From contig NZ_JACHFW010000006.1 of the NCBI RefSeq assembly GCF_014202115.1, positions 1 to 64,000 of the forward strand: a stretch of DNA of 64,000 bases, written 5' to 3'. The notes beneath the pieces are model-generated. The model was not told the DNA's origin and ran no database searches. It saw nothing but the letters and a program-made list of their open reading frames with translations. Positions 9,027 to 17,029 of the stretch are shown piece by piece (the stretch's first letter is position 1; every line of letters starts with the position of its first letter). Both the position numbers and the translations under genes were made by a program. Source of the DNA: Catenibacillus scindens. GTDB lineage: Bacteria > Bacillota > Clostridia > Lachnospirales > Lachnospiraceae.

Positions 9027-10661
9027 TTACTGCTGCGCCAGCCAGTCATTAAGCTGATTCTGATATTCAGCGACAATCTTGTCCGCGCCTACAGCAGCGA
9101 GACGTTCCTGGAAATCCTGATAAACTTCTTCGCTGGCCATTCCAGTCTCAACCTGAGGTCTGAACTCGGCAAGCACATTGTTGATTCCGGACAGTTCAGT
9201 AGTCACAGCGCTTAAATCCGCAGAAAATCCAAGATAAGCAGATACCGGAGTAGAATCCATAAGTTCTTTGGTAATCTCTCTGCGGTCGGCCTCAGCGCCT
9301 TCCCATGGAAGAACAAGGAACTGGTTTCCAACAGTATAGTCCGCCAGGTGGTATGCGGGGTTTTCATTGCCCTCAATATAATGGGCGATACCGTCAGTCA
9401 CTTCATAGTCCACGCCTTCGATTCCCCATGCCATAAGGTTGTTAATGCGGGCGTCAGTGTACATCATATTTAAGAAAGCAATAGCTGCTTCAGGTTCTTT
9501 GGCAGCGGACGGTACGCCCCATGTAAATTTGGTACATGATCCTGTGCTGATAGGGTAGGATAAAATAGGCACGCAGGTCACAGGCATACCGCACAACTGT
9601 GTCTGGGCGTCTTCAACACCATACTCGCCGTCCATAATAAAGGAAAACGCTACATTGCTCTTGATCAGCTCGCTGCCCGTAGCACTTTCTGTCTGAGCAT
9701 CTTTATAAACGAAACCTCTGTCATACCAGTCTTTAACCTGCTCATACATTGCCCGGTACTCATCAGAACTGTAAGTAAGTTCTACTGTAGGATCAGATCC
9801 GTCCGGATTTACGCCAACAAGGTTCATTGTATCGCCAAGCATATCAAAGGCTGTCATGTCCGCGAATTTATCTCCGCCAATGCATCCGCCGCCTGTAGTA
9901 AAGATGAGAATACCAGCTCCAGCTCCAATCGGCGCCAGATTTGACCATTTCTCACTGCTGGCAACGGCTTCCAGAATTTCTTCATACTCAGTCATGGAGG
10001 TCATATTCTGAGCTTTCTCTAAAAGTCCAAGGTCTTCAAGGACGTCTGTACGCATAACTATATACTCGGACGATGATACATCCCTGTAAACCGGCACTGC
10101 GTAAATACCGCCGTCTACGGTAGTAGCCGCCATAAGATCACCAACTGTATCAAGCACACCCTGGCCGTATTCTTCCAGAAGATCGCTGATGTCCTGAAGC
10201 TGTCCCTGGGAACGCATCGTCGTAAAGCTTGCGGGGCCGCCGGGCATGGTCAGGATCAGATCAAGCTGCTCGCTGGAGGAAAGTTTCAGGTTCACCTGCT
10301 GATCATAGGAACCAATCTCAATAACTTCGACATTTACATGGGTATTGATCTCAGATTCTGTGATCTTGTTGATCTCCGCTTCCACAGCGTCCACTCCGGC
10401 AGGTACCGGACCCATGGATACATAGAGAATATTAATATCAACAATATCATCCCAGGGAACGCCAACTTCGGAAGCAGCGCTGTCGCCGCCTTCCGTGGCT
10501 GCGGTATCTTCGCCGCCCTGTGTTCCTTCGCTGGCCTGAGCCTGTGTATCTACGCCATTGTTTGTTGCCGCGGATTCAGACCGGCCGCAGCCTGCGGCAA
10601 CTGTCAGTGCCATTGTACCTGCCAGCGCCATCGCTATCCATTTTCTTCCTTTTTTGTTCAT
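9027..10661 (-). CDS. extracellular solute-binding lipoprotein (ABC import, family 1-like)
   Basis: A 544-aa lipoprotein. The N-terminus is a lipoprotein signal (MNKKGRKWIAM... ending at the lipobox VAAGC, ~Cys25), followed by a low-complexity Ala/Glu/Gly/Ser linker and a two-lobed binding-protein fold of the LplA/carbohydrate type. It would bind an oligosaccharide or glycoside outside the cell. The ribosome-binding site TAGGAGG precedes ATG 10661. No permease or ATPase genes lie beside it, so it is an orphan binding protein here; the permease must be encoded elsewhere or lost. It lies between an esterase and a GH3 beta-glucosidase, suggesting an acylated or beta-linked glucoside ligand (inference). 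Confidence 0.85.
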   Translation of the reverse strand: MNKKGRKWIAMALAGTMALTVAAGCGRSESAATNNGVDTQAQASEGTQGGEDTAATEGGDSAASEVGVPWDDIVDINILYVSMGPVPAGVDAVEAEINKITESEINTHVNVEVIEIGSYDQQVNLKLSSSEQLDLILTMPGGPASFTTMRSQGQLQDISDLLEEYGQGVLDTVGDLMAATTVDGGIYAVPVYRDVSSSEYIVMRTDVLEDLGLLEKAQNMTSMTEYEEILEAVASSEKWSNLAPIGAGAGILIFTTGGGCIGGDKFADMTAFDMLGDTMNLVGVNPDGSDPTVELTYSSDEYRAMYEQVKDWYDRGFVYKDAQTESATGSELIKSNVAFSFIMDGEYGVEDAQTQLCGMPVTCVPILSYPISTGSCTKFTWGVPSAAKEPEAAIAFLNMMYTDARINNLMAWGIEGVDYEVTDGIAHYIEGNENPAYHLADYTVGNQFLVLPWEGAEADRREITKELMDSTPVSAYLGFSADLSAVTTELSGINNVLAEFRPQVETGMASEEVYQDFQERLAAVGADKIVAEYQNQLNDWLAQQ

Positions 10662-10700
10662 TAAAAACCCTCCTAGTTTTTACTCAGGTATTGCTCTGCT

Positions 10701-11489
10701 TTAATCCAGCCACTCAATACCTTTTTTAATGTTGCGGTTCCAGAAATCCCATTCATGAGCGCCATCATCTTCGTAATACAATAGGCTGGCTCCGTGTTTT
10801 TCCAGAAACTCTTTATAGTTACGATTATTTTCAAGCAGTCCGTCATCCTTGCCGATGGCCATAAAAATGTCTACTGGAAGTTTTGCGTCCAGAAACAACT
10901 GTCTCGGATCCATATCGCTTCCCGGAAGTTTTGACACATCGCCGCCAAAGATCCGGTCATAGTGGCTTCTCTTCTGGAAGCTCAATTTGGCATCCTCCGT
11001 AGAGTTTACCGCATCATCCATAATCAGGGCACTGGACAGGGCAATAATCTTGCTGAATGTTTCATTGTACTTCAAACCGTTGCGCAAAGCTCCGAATCCG
11101 CCCATGGAAAGCCCTCCAATATAGGTATCTTCCCTCTTGTCTGACAGGGGATACAGGGTTCTTGTCATTTCCACAAGTTCCTCGCCGATAAATTTTCCCC
11201 ATGGCTCACTGGGATTGTTATCAATATAAAAATTATTATGTCCGTCAGGCATGATCACTGCCAGATGATGGTCTGTGGCATACTGGACAATCTGTGTCCC
11301 ATAAATCCAGTCTCTGTCGTCGCCTGTGATCCCATGAAGAAGATACAGTGTCCGAAGCGGCTTTTTCATCTCAAAGGGCTTTGGATTAAAATTTGGAAAA
11401 TCACCGAAATCTTCAAAAGGAAGGATCGCCGTAAATGTTACAAATCGTCCCAGCGCCGGGGACTGATAACGGGTAGTTGTAATTGCCAT
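10701..11489 (-). CDS. alpha/beta-hydrolase esterase (EstA/esterase D-like)
   Basis: A 262-aa serine esterase. The nucleophile elbow GLSMGG carries Ser128, and Asp215/216 and His245 (GAHEWDFW) complete a likely triad. The LLHGITGD oxyanion-region motif is near residue 51. It has no signal peptide, so it is cytoplasmic. The family (tributyrin/acetyl-xylan esterase-like) removes short acyl groups such as acetyl from sugars. It is the first gene of the esterase / binding protein / GH3 series, with 39 nt to the next gene, and the start is backed by GGAGG. A minus-strand -10 box TATAAT is visible at 11594-11599. Confidence 0.85.
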   Translation of the reverse strand: MAITTTRYQSPALGRFVTFTAILPFEDFGDFPNFNPKPFEMKKPLRTLYLLHGITGDDRDWIYGTQIVQYATDHHLAVIMPDGHNNFYIDNNPSEPWGKFIGEELVEMTRTLYPLSDKREDTYIGGLSMGGFGALRNGLKYNETFSKIIALSSALIMDDAVNSTEDAKLSFQKRSHYDRIFGGDVSKLPGSDMDPRQLFLDAKLPVDIFMAIGKDDGLLENNRNYKEFLEKHGASLLYYEDDGAHEWDFWNRNIKKGIEWLD

Positions 11490-11747
11490 CCCAATTCCTC
11501 CATTTCATATGCATGATACCGCCTGTATAATTTCGCGCGTCTGGCAGTACCTGCGTTCATCTCTGATGTCTGTTCTCTATCTTTCTGGATGCTATTATAG
11601 GCAGAAATGGCTCACAGAAATAGGCTATTTTTAATCAGATAAATTTGACAATTTGTTTCGCAGTAATTTATAAACAAAATTTTATTACATATTTTTGCAT
11701 TACTGACCCCTATACACTGAGAGGTTACCATATTTTATTTTTCGTAA

Positions 11748-11984
11748 TCCGAGAAAGGATCTGAAATAAGAAGGCGAGATCAAAACACTGATTGCAAACT
11801 ACGAAGACCATAAAAAATCTATTTTATACCAGTCTTTCATGGAGGCTATTATCTGGGGCAACTGGACTGAAACGGAGGCTGAGAGAAAAATGTGTTTTCA
11901 TTATCCTGCCAGGGCCTCGCGCCTGAAGAAATCGCAAAACAGTGTAATATTTTTAAAGAACAGGTTGAAGAAATTTTACAATAA
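11748..11984 (+). pseudogene. remnant of an Rpn-like PD-(D/E)XK protein (C-terminal part)
   Basis: This region matches the 3' third of the two intact genes at 15.6 and 17.0 kb. It reads GEIKTLIANYEDHKKSI... up to AERKMC, then jumps to FSLSCQGLAPEEIAKQCN...EEILQ and a stop at 11984. The part encoding DALKELFAEDF and the LQxG repeats is missing and the two halves are in different frames; a stop codon also interrupts the beginning. The N-terminal half is absent. It is the most decayed of four copies in this window. Around it, 11490-11747 and 11985-12102 hold no gene, only AT-rich DNA and an imperfect inverted repeat near 12006-12076. Confidence 0.8.
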
Positions 11985-12102
11985 GCATTAGAAAAGAGCA
12001 GCCGGCTCAATGTCAGCAAAGATTTTGCTTCGGAACATAATCTCAGGGGAGACTCCCACTTCCTGACCATTGAGCGTCTGCTTTTTTATTTAGAAAATAT
12101 CA

Positions 12103-12903
12103 TCATAACTCAAAGGACTCTCCGTCATCCGGCATAAACAGATTTCCGGAATAATAGCGCTTCCCTTCCTCCATATACAGCCCTTTGCGCTCCTTGCCAT
12201 GGGTTTCCTCAGTATGATAGAGGATCAGATTGGGAATTTCCATAGTCTGAGCCAACTCACAGGCATCCTTTACAGTACTGTGATGTTTCTCATAAGGTTT
12301 AAACTGCTCCGCCTCTGAATGAAGACAGAATGCTTCATGAAGAAGCCAGTCGCACCCGCGGATATACTTTTCTTCACAGGGATTATAAGGTTCATCACCG
12401 CAGCATCCCACCAACACGCCTTCCGGCGTCCTATAGGAAAATCCAAACTGACGTTCCTTTGAAGATTGGATATCAAAAAATACCGCCTCTCCTCCAAGAA
12501 TATTCGCTTTATCTCCATTTTCCACAGATACGAAATGTATACGCCCGCCCAAATGTTTTGTCACTTTATTCTGGATAGTAAAACGTGCCATAGTTGTTAT
12601 AGCAGAAACAAGACCGCTGTGACAGTAAATCCGTAATTCTCCGTCGTATTTTCCCTGATTCATCTGCTGTCCGATCATGCGGATCAGCCAAAGCACGCCA
12701 GTCACATGATCAAGATGCGCGTGAGTTACAAAAATATCATGGATCTGGCACAGTTTTATCCCCTGCCGCTTTAAAATGCCAAGGATCTGATTGCCTCCGC
12801 CGGCATCCACAAGAAAGTGACCCTGATCATTTGAAAAAACAAAACATGTGTTGTAAATTTCTGTTACTGTGGCATTTCCTGTGCCAAGCATTGTCAGCTT
12901 CAT
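12103..12903 (-). CDS. MBL-fold metal-dependent hydrolase (RNase Z-like)
   Basis: A 266-aa metallo-beta-lactamase-fold protein. The metal motif THAHLDHVTG (His61, His63, Asp65, His66) and later histidines (LLHEAF, EKHH, LYHTEE) match the RNase Z/ElaC-like group. Many such proteins in Firmicutes are of unknown substrate. It lacks a signal peptide. GGAGGAA precedes ATG 12903. It is transcribed alone, downstream of the rpsR terminator and a palindromic repeat, so the surroundings do not point to a pathway. Confidence 0.85.
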   Translation of the reverse strand: MKLTMLGTGNATVTEIYNTCFVFSNDQGHFLVDAGGGNQILGILKRQGIKLCQIHDIFVTHAHLDHVTGVLWLIRMIGQQMNQGKYDGELRIYCHSGLVSAITTMARFTIQNKVTKHLGGRIHFVSVENGDKANILGGEAVFFDIQSSKERQFGFSYRTPEGVLVGCCGDEPYNPCEEKYIRGCDWLLHEAFCLHSEAEQFKPYEKHHSTVKDACELAQTMEIPNLILYHTEETHGKERKGLYMEEGKRYYSGNLFMPDDGESFEL

Positions 12904-12927
12904 TCCCTATTTCCTCCAATATTTATC

Positions 12928-12971
12928 CGGTCGGCGCTGGACGCGTGCCACCGGCACGCAGCGCCCGACCG
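12928..12971. repeat. dispersed palindromic repeat, family B (GGTCGGYGCT type)
   Basis: An imperfect GC-rich palindrome, CGGTCGGCGCTG...CAGCGCCCGACCG, with the core GTGCC..CGGCAC. Related cores occur at 58374-58412 and 58767-58803, with a diverged one near 49491-49537. It lies between an MBL gene and the rpsR terminator. Probably a REP-like intergenic element. Confidence 0.6.
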
Positions 12972-12981
12972 CGTATTACGC

Positions 12982-13020
12982 AAAAAACCGGCTCCTGAGT
13001 ATCTCCCAAGAACCGGTTTT
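12982..13020 (-). terminator. terminator of the rpsF-ssb-rpsR operon
   Basis: On the minus strand AAACCGGTTCTTGGG pairs with CTCAGGAGCCGGTTT, followed by TTTTTT, just after the rpsR stop. A clear Rho-independent terminator. Confidence 0.85.
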
Positions 13021-13030
13021 ACTATTTTAC

Positions 13031-13291
13031 TTATTCCTGAACATATGGCATTAAAGCGATATGTCTTGCTCTCTTGATAGCAACTGTAAGGGCTCTCTGA
13101 TGCTTTGCGCAGTTGCCTGTGATTCTTCTGGGAAGGATTTTTCCTCTCTCAGATACATATCTCTTTAACTTGTTCACGTCTTTGTAATCAATGACTGCGT
13201 TTTTATCTGCACAGTATACACATACTTTTCTTCTTCTGCGGCCGCCGCGTTTTCTCATAGGAGCGTCGCTTCTCTCTTTATTGTATGGCAT
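13031..13291 (-). CDS. rpsR: 30S ribosomal protein S18
   Basis: An 86-aa small-subunit ribosomal protein that binds the 30S platform with S6. The basic N-terminus ([15 protein letters not shown]) and the conserved core [15 protein letters not shown] and CAKHQR are diagnostic. The cysteine-containing (zinc-binding, C+) form is seen. The true start is ATG 13291 (MPYNKERSD), preceded by AAGGAGG; the in-frame ATG farther upstream lies before this site. It is the last gene of the rpsF-ssb-rpsR operon. Confidence 0.97.
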   Translation of the reverse strand: MPYNKERSDAPMRKRGGRRRRKVCVYCADKNAVIDYKDVNKLKRYVSERGKILPRRITGNCAKHQRALTVAIKRARHIALMPYVQE

Positions 13292-13361
13292 AGCAAAAAC
13301 CTCCTTCATCAAATTTAATACACCTTTTGTTCAAAGCCTGCTTCAAACAAAAAATAAATCA

Positions 13362-13814
13362 TCAACTAAATGGTAATTCCTCGTCAATTCCTTCCGGAAT
13401 ATTCATGAAACCGTCGCCAATCGCCGCGCTGGGTTCCGGCTTTGGAGCTGCCGCCTGATAGCCGCCGCCATAACCTGCGTTATTCTGGCTGGCTGCCTTG
13501 CTCTCGGCAAATTCCTGTTCGTCAACAACAACGTCTGTAGTATAAACCTTAACACCGTCTTTGTTCACGTAACTGCCGGTCTGGATCCTTCCCACGATCG
13601 CAATCTTTGTCCCCTGTCTGAAATACTTCTCAGCAAATTCAGCAGTACGTCCAAAGGCTACACATCCGATAAAATCCGCGTTGTTCTCCCCGTCTCTGCG
13701 GTAAGAACGATCTACGGCCAGCGTGTATCTTGCGACTGCGGTTGCTTTCTCACCCTGAGAATAACGAATCTCAGGATCTCTTGTCAAACGACCCATTAAA
13801 ATGACCTTATTCAT
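13362..13814 (-). CDS. ssb: single-stranded DNA-binding protein
   Basis: A 150-aa SSB with the OB-fold start MNKVILMGRLTRDPEIRYS, a Gly/Gln/Ala/Pro-rich flexible linker (~110-135) and the acidic C-terminal tip DEELPFS that recruits partner proteins. It coats ssDNA during replication and repair. It sits between rpsF and rpsR, the standard Firmicute arrangement, where it is co-transcribed with the ribosomal proteins. Confidence 0.97.
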   Translation of the reverse strand: MNKVILMGRLTRDPEIRYSQGEKATAVARYTLAVDRSYRRDGENNADFIGCVAFGRTAEFAEKYFRQGTKIAIVGRIQTGSYVNKDGVKVYTTDVVVDEQEFAESKAASQNNAGYGGGYQAAAPKPEPSAAIGDGFMNIPEGIDEELPFS

Positions 13815-13835
13815 GCTTGGACCTTCCTCTCCTGA

Positions 13836-14123
13836 TTAAGCGTCCTGTTTAACGCATAAATAACGGATAACATTTTCCATGATGCGTACGCGCTGCTCGA
13901 TCTCATTCGGGCAATTAGAATCAGATTCAAAAGTGATGAAGTAGTAAAATCCTTCTTTCATTTTCTGGATTTCATAAGCAAGTCTTCTCTTGCCCCAGTC
14001 ATCAACATTAACAACTGTACCGCCGAAACGAGTGATATACTCTTTAATTCTTTCGATGGTTGCTGTTCTTACGTCGTCTTCTACTTTTGCACTGACAACA
14101 ACTGTTAATTCGTACTTTTTCAT
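13836..14123 (-). CDS. rpsF: 30S ribosomal protein S6
   Basis: A 95-aa S6 protein (MKKYELTVVVSAKVED...) with the typical RRLAYEIQKMKEGFYY segment. It pairs with S18 on the small subunit. ATG 14123 follows AAGGAGG; a longer frame to 14255 runs through the leader and is not used. First gene of rpsF-ssb-rpsR. It has a strong promoter and a leader hairpin that fits S6:S18 feedback control. Confidence 0.97.
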   Translation of the reverse strand: MKKYELTVVVSAKVEDDVRTATIERIKEYITRFGGTVVNVDDWGKRRLAYEIQKMKEGFYYFITFESDSNCPNEIEQRVRIMENVIRYLCVKQDA

Positions 14124-14148
14124 GCCAAGTACACCTCCTTCTGGTCTT

Positions 14149-14174
14149 TTGGCCCTCCGATTGGCGGAGAGCAA
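14149..14174 (-). promoter_or_regulatory. candidate S6:S18-binding leader hairpin
   Basis: In the rpsF 5' leader the minus strand forms TTGCTCTCCG / CGGAGGGCCAA with a short loop and a bulge. In many bacteria the S6:S18 complex binds an rpsF leader hairpin to repress its own operon. Position and shape fit, but I have not matched it to a covariance model. Confidence 0.4.
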
Positions 14175-14211
14175 GGATTGTTCTCTGCGTGAGCGTATCT
14201 CACAGCTAATA

Positions 14212-14240
14212 AGCATACCATGTTTCAGAAGGAAAAGCAA
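14212..14240 (-). promoter_or_regulatory. promoter of rpsF-ssb-rpsR
   Basis: Minus-strand -35 TTGCTT (14235-14240) and -10 TATGCT (14212-14217) with the ideal 17-nt spacer, about 90 nt upstream of rpsF. A good sigma-A type promoter. Confidence 0.75.
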
Positions 14241-14322
14241 GCATTTTTTACCCATTATTAATTCGTTTTCAGGACGATGGCAGCCTAAACCTTGTCACTA
14301 TTTTATGCATGTTACTATTTTA

Positions 14323-14348
14323 TGCCGGAAACACTCGCTGTTTCCGGC
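14323..14348. terminator. hairpin downstream of the DUF951 gene
   Basis: A perfect palindrome, GCCGGAAACA...TGTTTCCGGC, with a short loop, between the DUF951 stop and the rpsF promoter. It is followed on the minus strand by the direct repeat CATAAAATAGTRACA (two copies, ~14290-14322) rather than a T-run, so it may be a weak terminator. The rest of 14124-14476 holds the rpsF promoter and leader. Confidence 0.5.
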
Positions 14349-14476
14349 CACCGTAAAGGGTACCAAAACCTGCATATCTTCAAGCTGCCGTTTTCATGTA
14401 ACTTGTTCATTTCCACAGATTTATCCATACTCAAATGCGGCTTTGCCAATGGCGCAGACTAAAATACTGCAGCCTT

Positions 14477-14671
14477 TTAGATACCCCGGAAAGCCGCCGG
14501 GGTAATCTGGCGCACATTTTTTTCAACCTGTTTTCTGGGAATCATGATCTGATGTCCGCACCCCATACATTTAAGCCTGAAATCTGCCCCGATACGAAGG
14601 ACTTCCCACTCAAAACTGCCGCAGGGATGCTTTTTTTTCAATTTAACTACATCGCCTACCTGGATATCCAT
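14477..14671 (-). CDS. DUF951 family protein
   Basis: A 64-aa protein (MDIQVGDVVKLKKKHPCG...) that matches the DUF951 family (B. subtilis YyzM-like). It has a conserved Cys after KKHP, a CMGCG motif and IMIPRKQVEK near the end; the cysteines suggest metal binding. In Firmicutes this gene is commonly found near rpsF, as here. The biochemical role is unknown. It has its own promoter (TTGCAA-17-TATACT) and a ~145-nt structured leader. Confidence 0.85.
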   Translation of the reverse strand: MDIQVGDVVKLKKKHPCGSFEWEVLRIGADFRLKCMGCGHQIMIPRKQVEKNVRQITPAAFRGI

Positions 14672-14816
14672 AGACTCACCTTTTTGAACCTTTCATAACG
14701 ATGATCGCCCAGCCGTACCGGGCATCTGCAATGATGTATACACTGGGTAGTGCCTGAACCCCAATATTTATGCTCACTATACTGGAAGGTTTCTCCCCTT
14801 CCTGACCCAATGTCCT
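14672..14816 (-). ncRNA. structured 5' leader of the DUF951 gene
   Basis: Between the predicted transcription start (~14816) and the DUF951 start, the minus strand can pair CATTGGGT with ACCCAGTG over long range, enclosing a strong hairpin GGAAGG/CCTTCC. A further hairpin GCCC...GGGC lies near the gene. I do not recognise a known riboswitch consensus. Confidence 0.4.
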
Positions 14817-14822
14817 ACTGTC

Positions 14823-14851
14823 AGTATAACATCAGTTTCCAGGTTTTGCAA
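14823..14851 (-). promoter_or_regulatory. promoter of the DUF951 transcript
   Basis: Minus-strand -35 TTGCAA (14846-14851) and -10 TATACT (14823-14828), 17-nt spacer. It lies 150 nt before the start codon, implying a long leader. Confidence 0.7.
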
Positions 14852-14887
14852 AAATTTTAGCAACTATTAGGCCATGTCCGGTTTAAC

Positions 14888-15208
14888 AAAAAATACGGCG
14901 CAAGTTTACTTGCCAGAAATTTTTATTAAAGCAGACATATAGTGCCAAGCCAAATCGAGGCTTCAGACGCCTTAGCGGCGGTAAAGCAGCGTTATCGGCG
15001 ACAATCCGTGATGCATGGCTAAATAATTACAAATTTTAAATCGGTGAAATTTCAAGAAAACTGTCAAACAGATATGTCCTCTTATCCCCCGGCTTGGTGC
15101 CGGCAAAATAAGCATCCGCAGAAATGAATATTTAAGACTCGCAAGTCTTAGCACGGGATTCAGATCAGAGATAGCTGAACAGTTATAAAAACTCTCTCCC
15201 GTGACTTT
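14888..15208 (-). ncRNA. candidate unannotated structured RNA (~320 nt)
   Basis: No reading frame of note occupies this region, yet it has its own promoter, paired elements and a terminator. The 5' end carries TCACGGGA, which can pair with TCCCGTG 45-50 nt on. Next come a perfect hairpin AAGACT-TGCG-AGTCTT (15134-15149) and GCCGGC..AAGCCGG elements. The 3' end is GGCGCAAGT-type hairpin 14897-14914 followed by TATTTTTT. I compared it by eye with tmRNA, RNase P RNA and the common riboswitches and saw no match. Confidence 0.5.
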
Positions 15209-15214
15209 AAACTT

Positions 15215-15243
15215 ATTGTAGCAGAATATTCATGGATTTTAAA
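15215..15243 (-). promoter_or_regulatory. promoter of the candidate structured RNA
   Basis: Minus-strand -10 TACAAT (15215-15220) and a weaker -35 TTTAAA (15238-15243) with a 17-nt spacer. The predicted start (~15208) falls just before the first pairing element. Confidence 0.5.
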
Positions 15244-15351
15244 GAGGATATTTTTATAAATGATTGACAAACTTTGACAAAAGCAGACCGGCATCGCCTT
15301 TTTTCGCTCTTGCGCTCTGTCTTAACATACTTTATACTATTGATAGCATAT

Positions 15352-15422
15352 CAGTTCAGCCATCAGGGATGGGCGGGATGATTGATGCTTGCATAAGAAG
15401 CAGCCCGCCCCATTCCTGATGA
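15352..15422. repeat. dispersed palindromic repeat, family A (long form)
   Basis: CAGTTCAGC followed by CATCAGGGATGGGCGGG, a ~26-nt loop, then CCCGCCCCATTCCTGATG. It resembles the short elements at 39009-39050 and 62851-62893. 15423-15520 continues with GC-rich inverted segments and ends in GATGAACTGTTA, the partner of the opening CAGTTCA. No gene is seen in 15244-15587. Confidence 0.6.
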
Positions 15423-15587
15423 GCGGAGCGTCAGATAATGAACAATGGAGTGGCATAAGCCGCGGGTCAGCGCGCAAGCGCGGCGCAGCGTAGGCTGGGA
15501 TGAACTGTTAATAACATTTCTATTTTCTTTTTATCTTTTATTGTAAACTTCCCCCAAATTGACTATACTTATTAAGGAGGACAAGCT

Positions 15588-16436
15588 ATGGATGGCCCCA
15601 TTCAATGGCATCCCGCTTTTTATTCTGCCCTTCAGATTGAGCTGGCCGCAGACGCCTCTGCCCTGATTTTTGAATCTGAGCATTTGCTCAGCAAAAAACC
15701 GATGCAGATTGACGTCATTATTATCAAAAAGCCGGATAACTATCATATACATAAGACGATGGGACATATTTTCCGCAGATATAACCTGATCGAATATAAA
15801 TCTCCAGAGGATTACTTATCCATCAATGACTTTTACAAAGTTCTGGGCTATGGCTGTTTTTATCAGTCAGACACTTTAAAAGTTATGGAGATCCGGCCGG
15901 AGGAGATCACGCTCACTTTTGCCAGCAGCCATTTTCCAAAAAAACTGATGGCTCATATGAAAGAAGATCTTCATTTACGGATCACCGCATATGATACAGG
16001 TATTTTTCATGTGCAGGGCGGAATTTTTCCCATACAGGTTCTGATCACCGGAGAGCTTTCAAAAAAGGATTACTACTGGCTTCAACATCTTAGAAAAGAT
16101 CTGAAGGCAGGCGGCGAGATCAAAGCACTGATCGAGAACTATGAAGGCCATAAAAAATCTATTTTATACCAGTCTGTCATGGAAGCTATTATCCGGGGCA
16201 ACTGGGCTGAAACGGAGGCTGAGAGAAAAATGTGCGACGCTTTAAAAGAATTATTCGCGGAAGATTTTAAACAATCAGAAAATCGTGGACTTCAAAAGGG
16301 ACTTCAGCAGGGACTTCAAAAAGGCATTCAATTAACTAAAACTGTATTTTCATTGTCACACCAGGGATTTTCTGTGGAAGAAATCGCAAGGCAGTGCAAC
16401 ATTTCAAAAGAACAGGTTGAAGAAATTCTGCAATAA
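15588..16436 (+). CDS. Rpn-like PD-(D/E)XK nuclease-fold protein (copy 1)
   Basis: A 282-aa protein of a family abundant in Lachnospiraceae. A PD-(D/E)XK-type core is suggested by QIDVIIIKK followed by LIEYKSPED (Asp, then Glu-x-Lys, ~residues 41-70). The C-terminus has a run of GLQKG/GLQQG units followed by EEIARQCNISKEQVEEILQ, a small helix-turn-helix-like end typical of Rpn/transposase-related proteins. The biological role is unknown; Rpn relatives promote recA-independent recombination. GGAGG precedes ATG 15588. A near-identical gene lies 1.4 kb downstream, with shared flanks (from ~15519 and ~16965). Confidence 0.75.
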   Translation: MDGPIQWHPAFYSALQIELAADASALIFESEHLLSKKPMQIDVIIIKKPDNYHIHKTMGHIFRRYNLIEYKSPEDYLSINDFYKVLGYGCFYQSDTLKVMEIRPEEITLTFASSHFPKKLMAHMKEDLHLRITAYDTGIFHVQGGIFPIQVLITGELSKKDYYWLQHLRKDLKAGGEIKALIENYEGHKKSILYQSVMEAIIRGNWAETEAERKMCDALKELFAEDFKQSENRGLQKGLQQGLQKGIQLTKTVFSLSHQGFSVEEIARQCNISKEQVEEILQ

Positions 16437-16463
16437 TTGACGGCATTAAAACAGTTATAAACT

Positions 16464-16501
16464 CCGGGGGTGCAAAGATTCATATTTCTTTGCAGCCCCG
16501 G
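16464..16501. terminator. hairpin between copy 1 and the cupin gene
   Basis: CCGGGGGTGCAAAGA pairs with TCTTTGCAGCCCCGG around a short loop, between two convergent genes. It lacks a strong T-run but is well placed to end both. After copy 2 only the left half of this hairpin survives (17919-17939). Confidence 0.55.
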
Positions 16502-16515
16502 GAATCACACAATAT

Positions 16516-16845
16516 TTATCGTTCTACAACTATGGTAAGCAGGCAAAGATCGTCCTGTCCGGTATTAATAATGCTGTGCTGGGAGCCTTTTTTGCAAATA
16601 TGGCAGCATCCTGGAGTCAGGATCTCCAATTCTCCGTCACAGATTGCTTTCCCTGTTCCGGACAGGACATAATTAATATCATCGCTGGTTTCATGCTTAT
16701 GATTGCCGATAGAACCGCCAGCATGAATACGGCAGGGAATGATCTTACCTCCGTTGCCCATGTACATCCTGGCTGTCATTTCTCCGATTCCATTATTCAT
16801 ACCCGGGGCGGTGCGCTCGGGCATCTCATTGAAGTTGATCAGCAT
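16516..16845 (-). CDS. small cupin-domain protein
   Basis: A 109-aa single cupin. The metal-binding pattern GNHKHETSDDINYVLSG (two His and a Glu-like position) and the later His in GSQHSIIN fit the cupin-2 family. Cupins of this size include sugar-binding proteins, isomerases and small dioxygenases, so no function is assigned. It lies convergent to Rpn copy 1 and is not repeated after copy 2. Confidence 0.8.
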   Translation of the reverse strand: MLINFNEMPERTAPGMNNGIGEMTARMYMGNGGKIIPCRIHAGGSIGNHKHETSDDINYVLSGTGKAICDGELEILTPGCCHICKKGSQHSIINTGQDDLCLLTIVVER

Positions 16846-17029
16846 ATCGCTTCCCCCTCATGTTTGTTTTAATATGATGATACCATAAAGTGATGTCGGA
16901 GTCAAAAAATCATGATTACTGTTTCCGGCTGCCGCAAATCGTGATAAACCATATCTTTATAAAGCATTTCTTTTTATCTTTTATTGTAAACTTCCCCAAA
17001 ATTGACTATACTTATAAGGAGGACAACTT

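Noticed and set aside
12006-12076. Inverted repeat GCTCAATG...CATTGAGC as a terminator or riboswitch
   Set aside because: The loop is long (~45 nt), the pairing is interrupted, and no upstream gene needs it on the plus strand except a remnant; left unassigned.
14888-15208. tmRNA or RNase P RNA
   Set aside because: No tRNA-like ends or TTCGA T-loop for tmRNA, and no conserved RNase P core segments seen.
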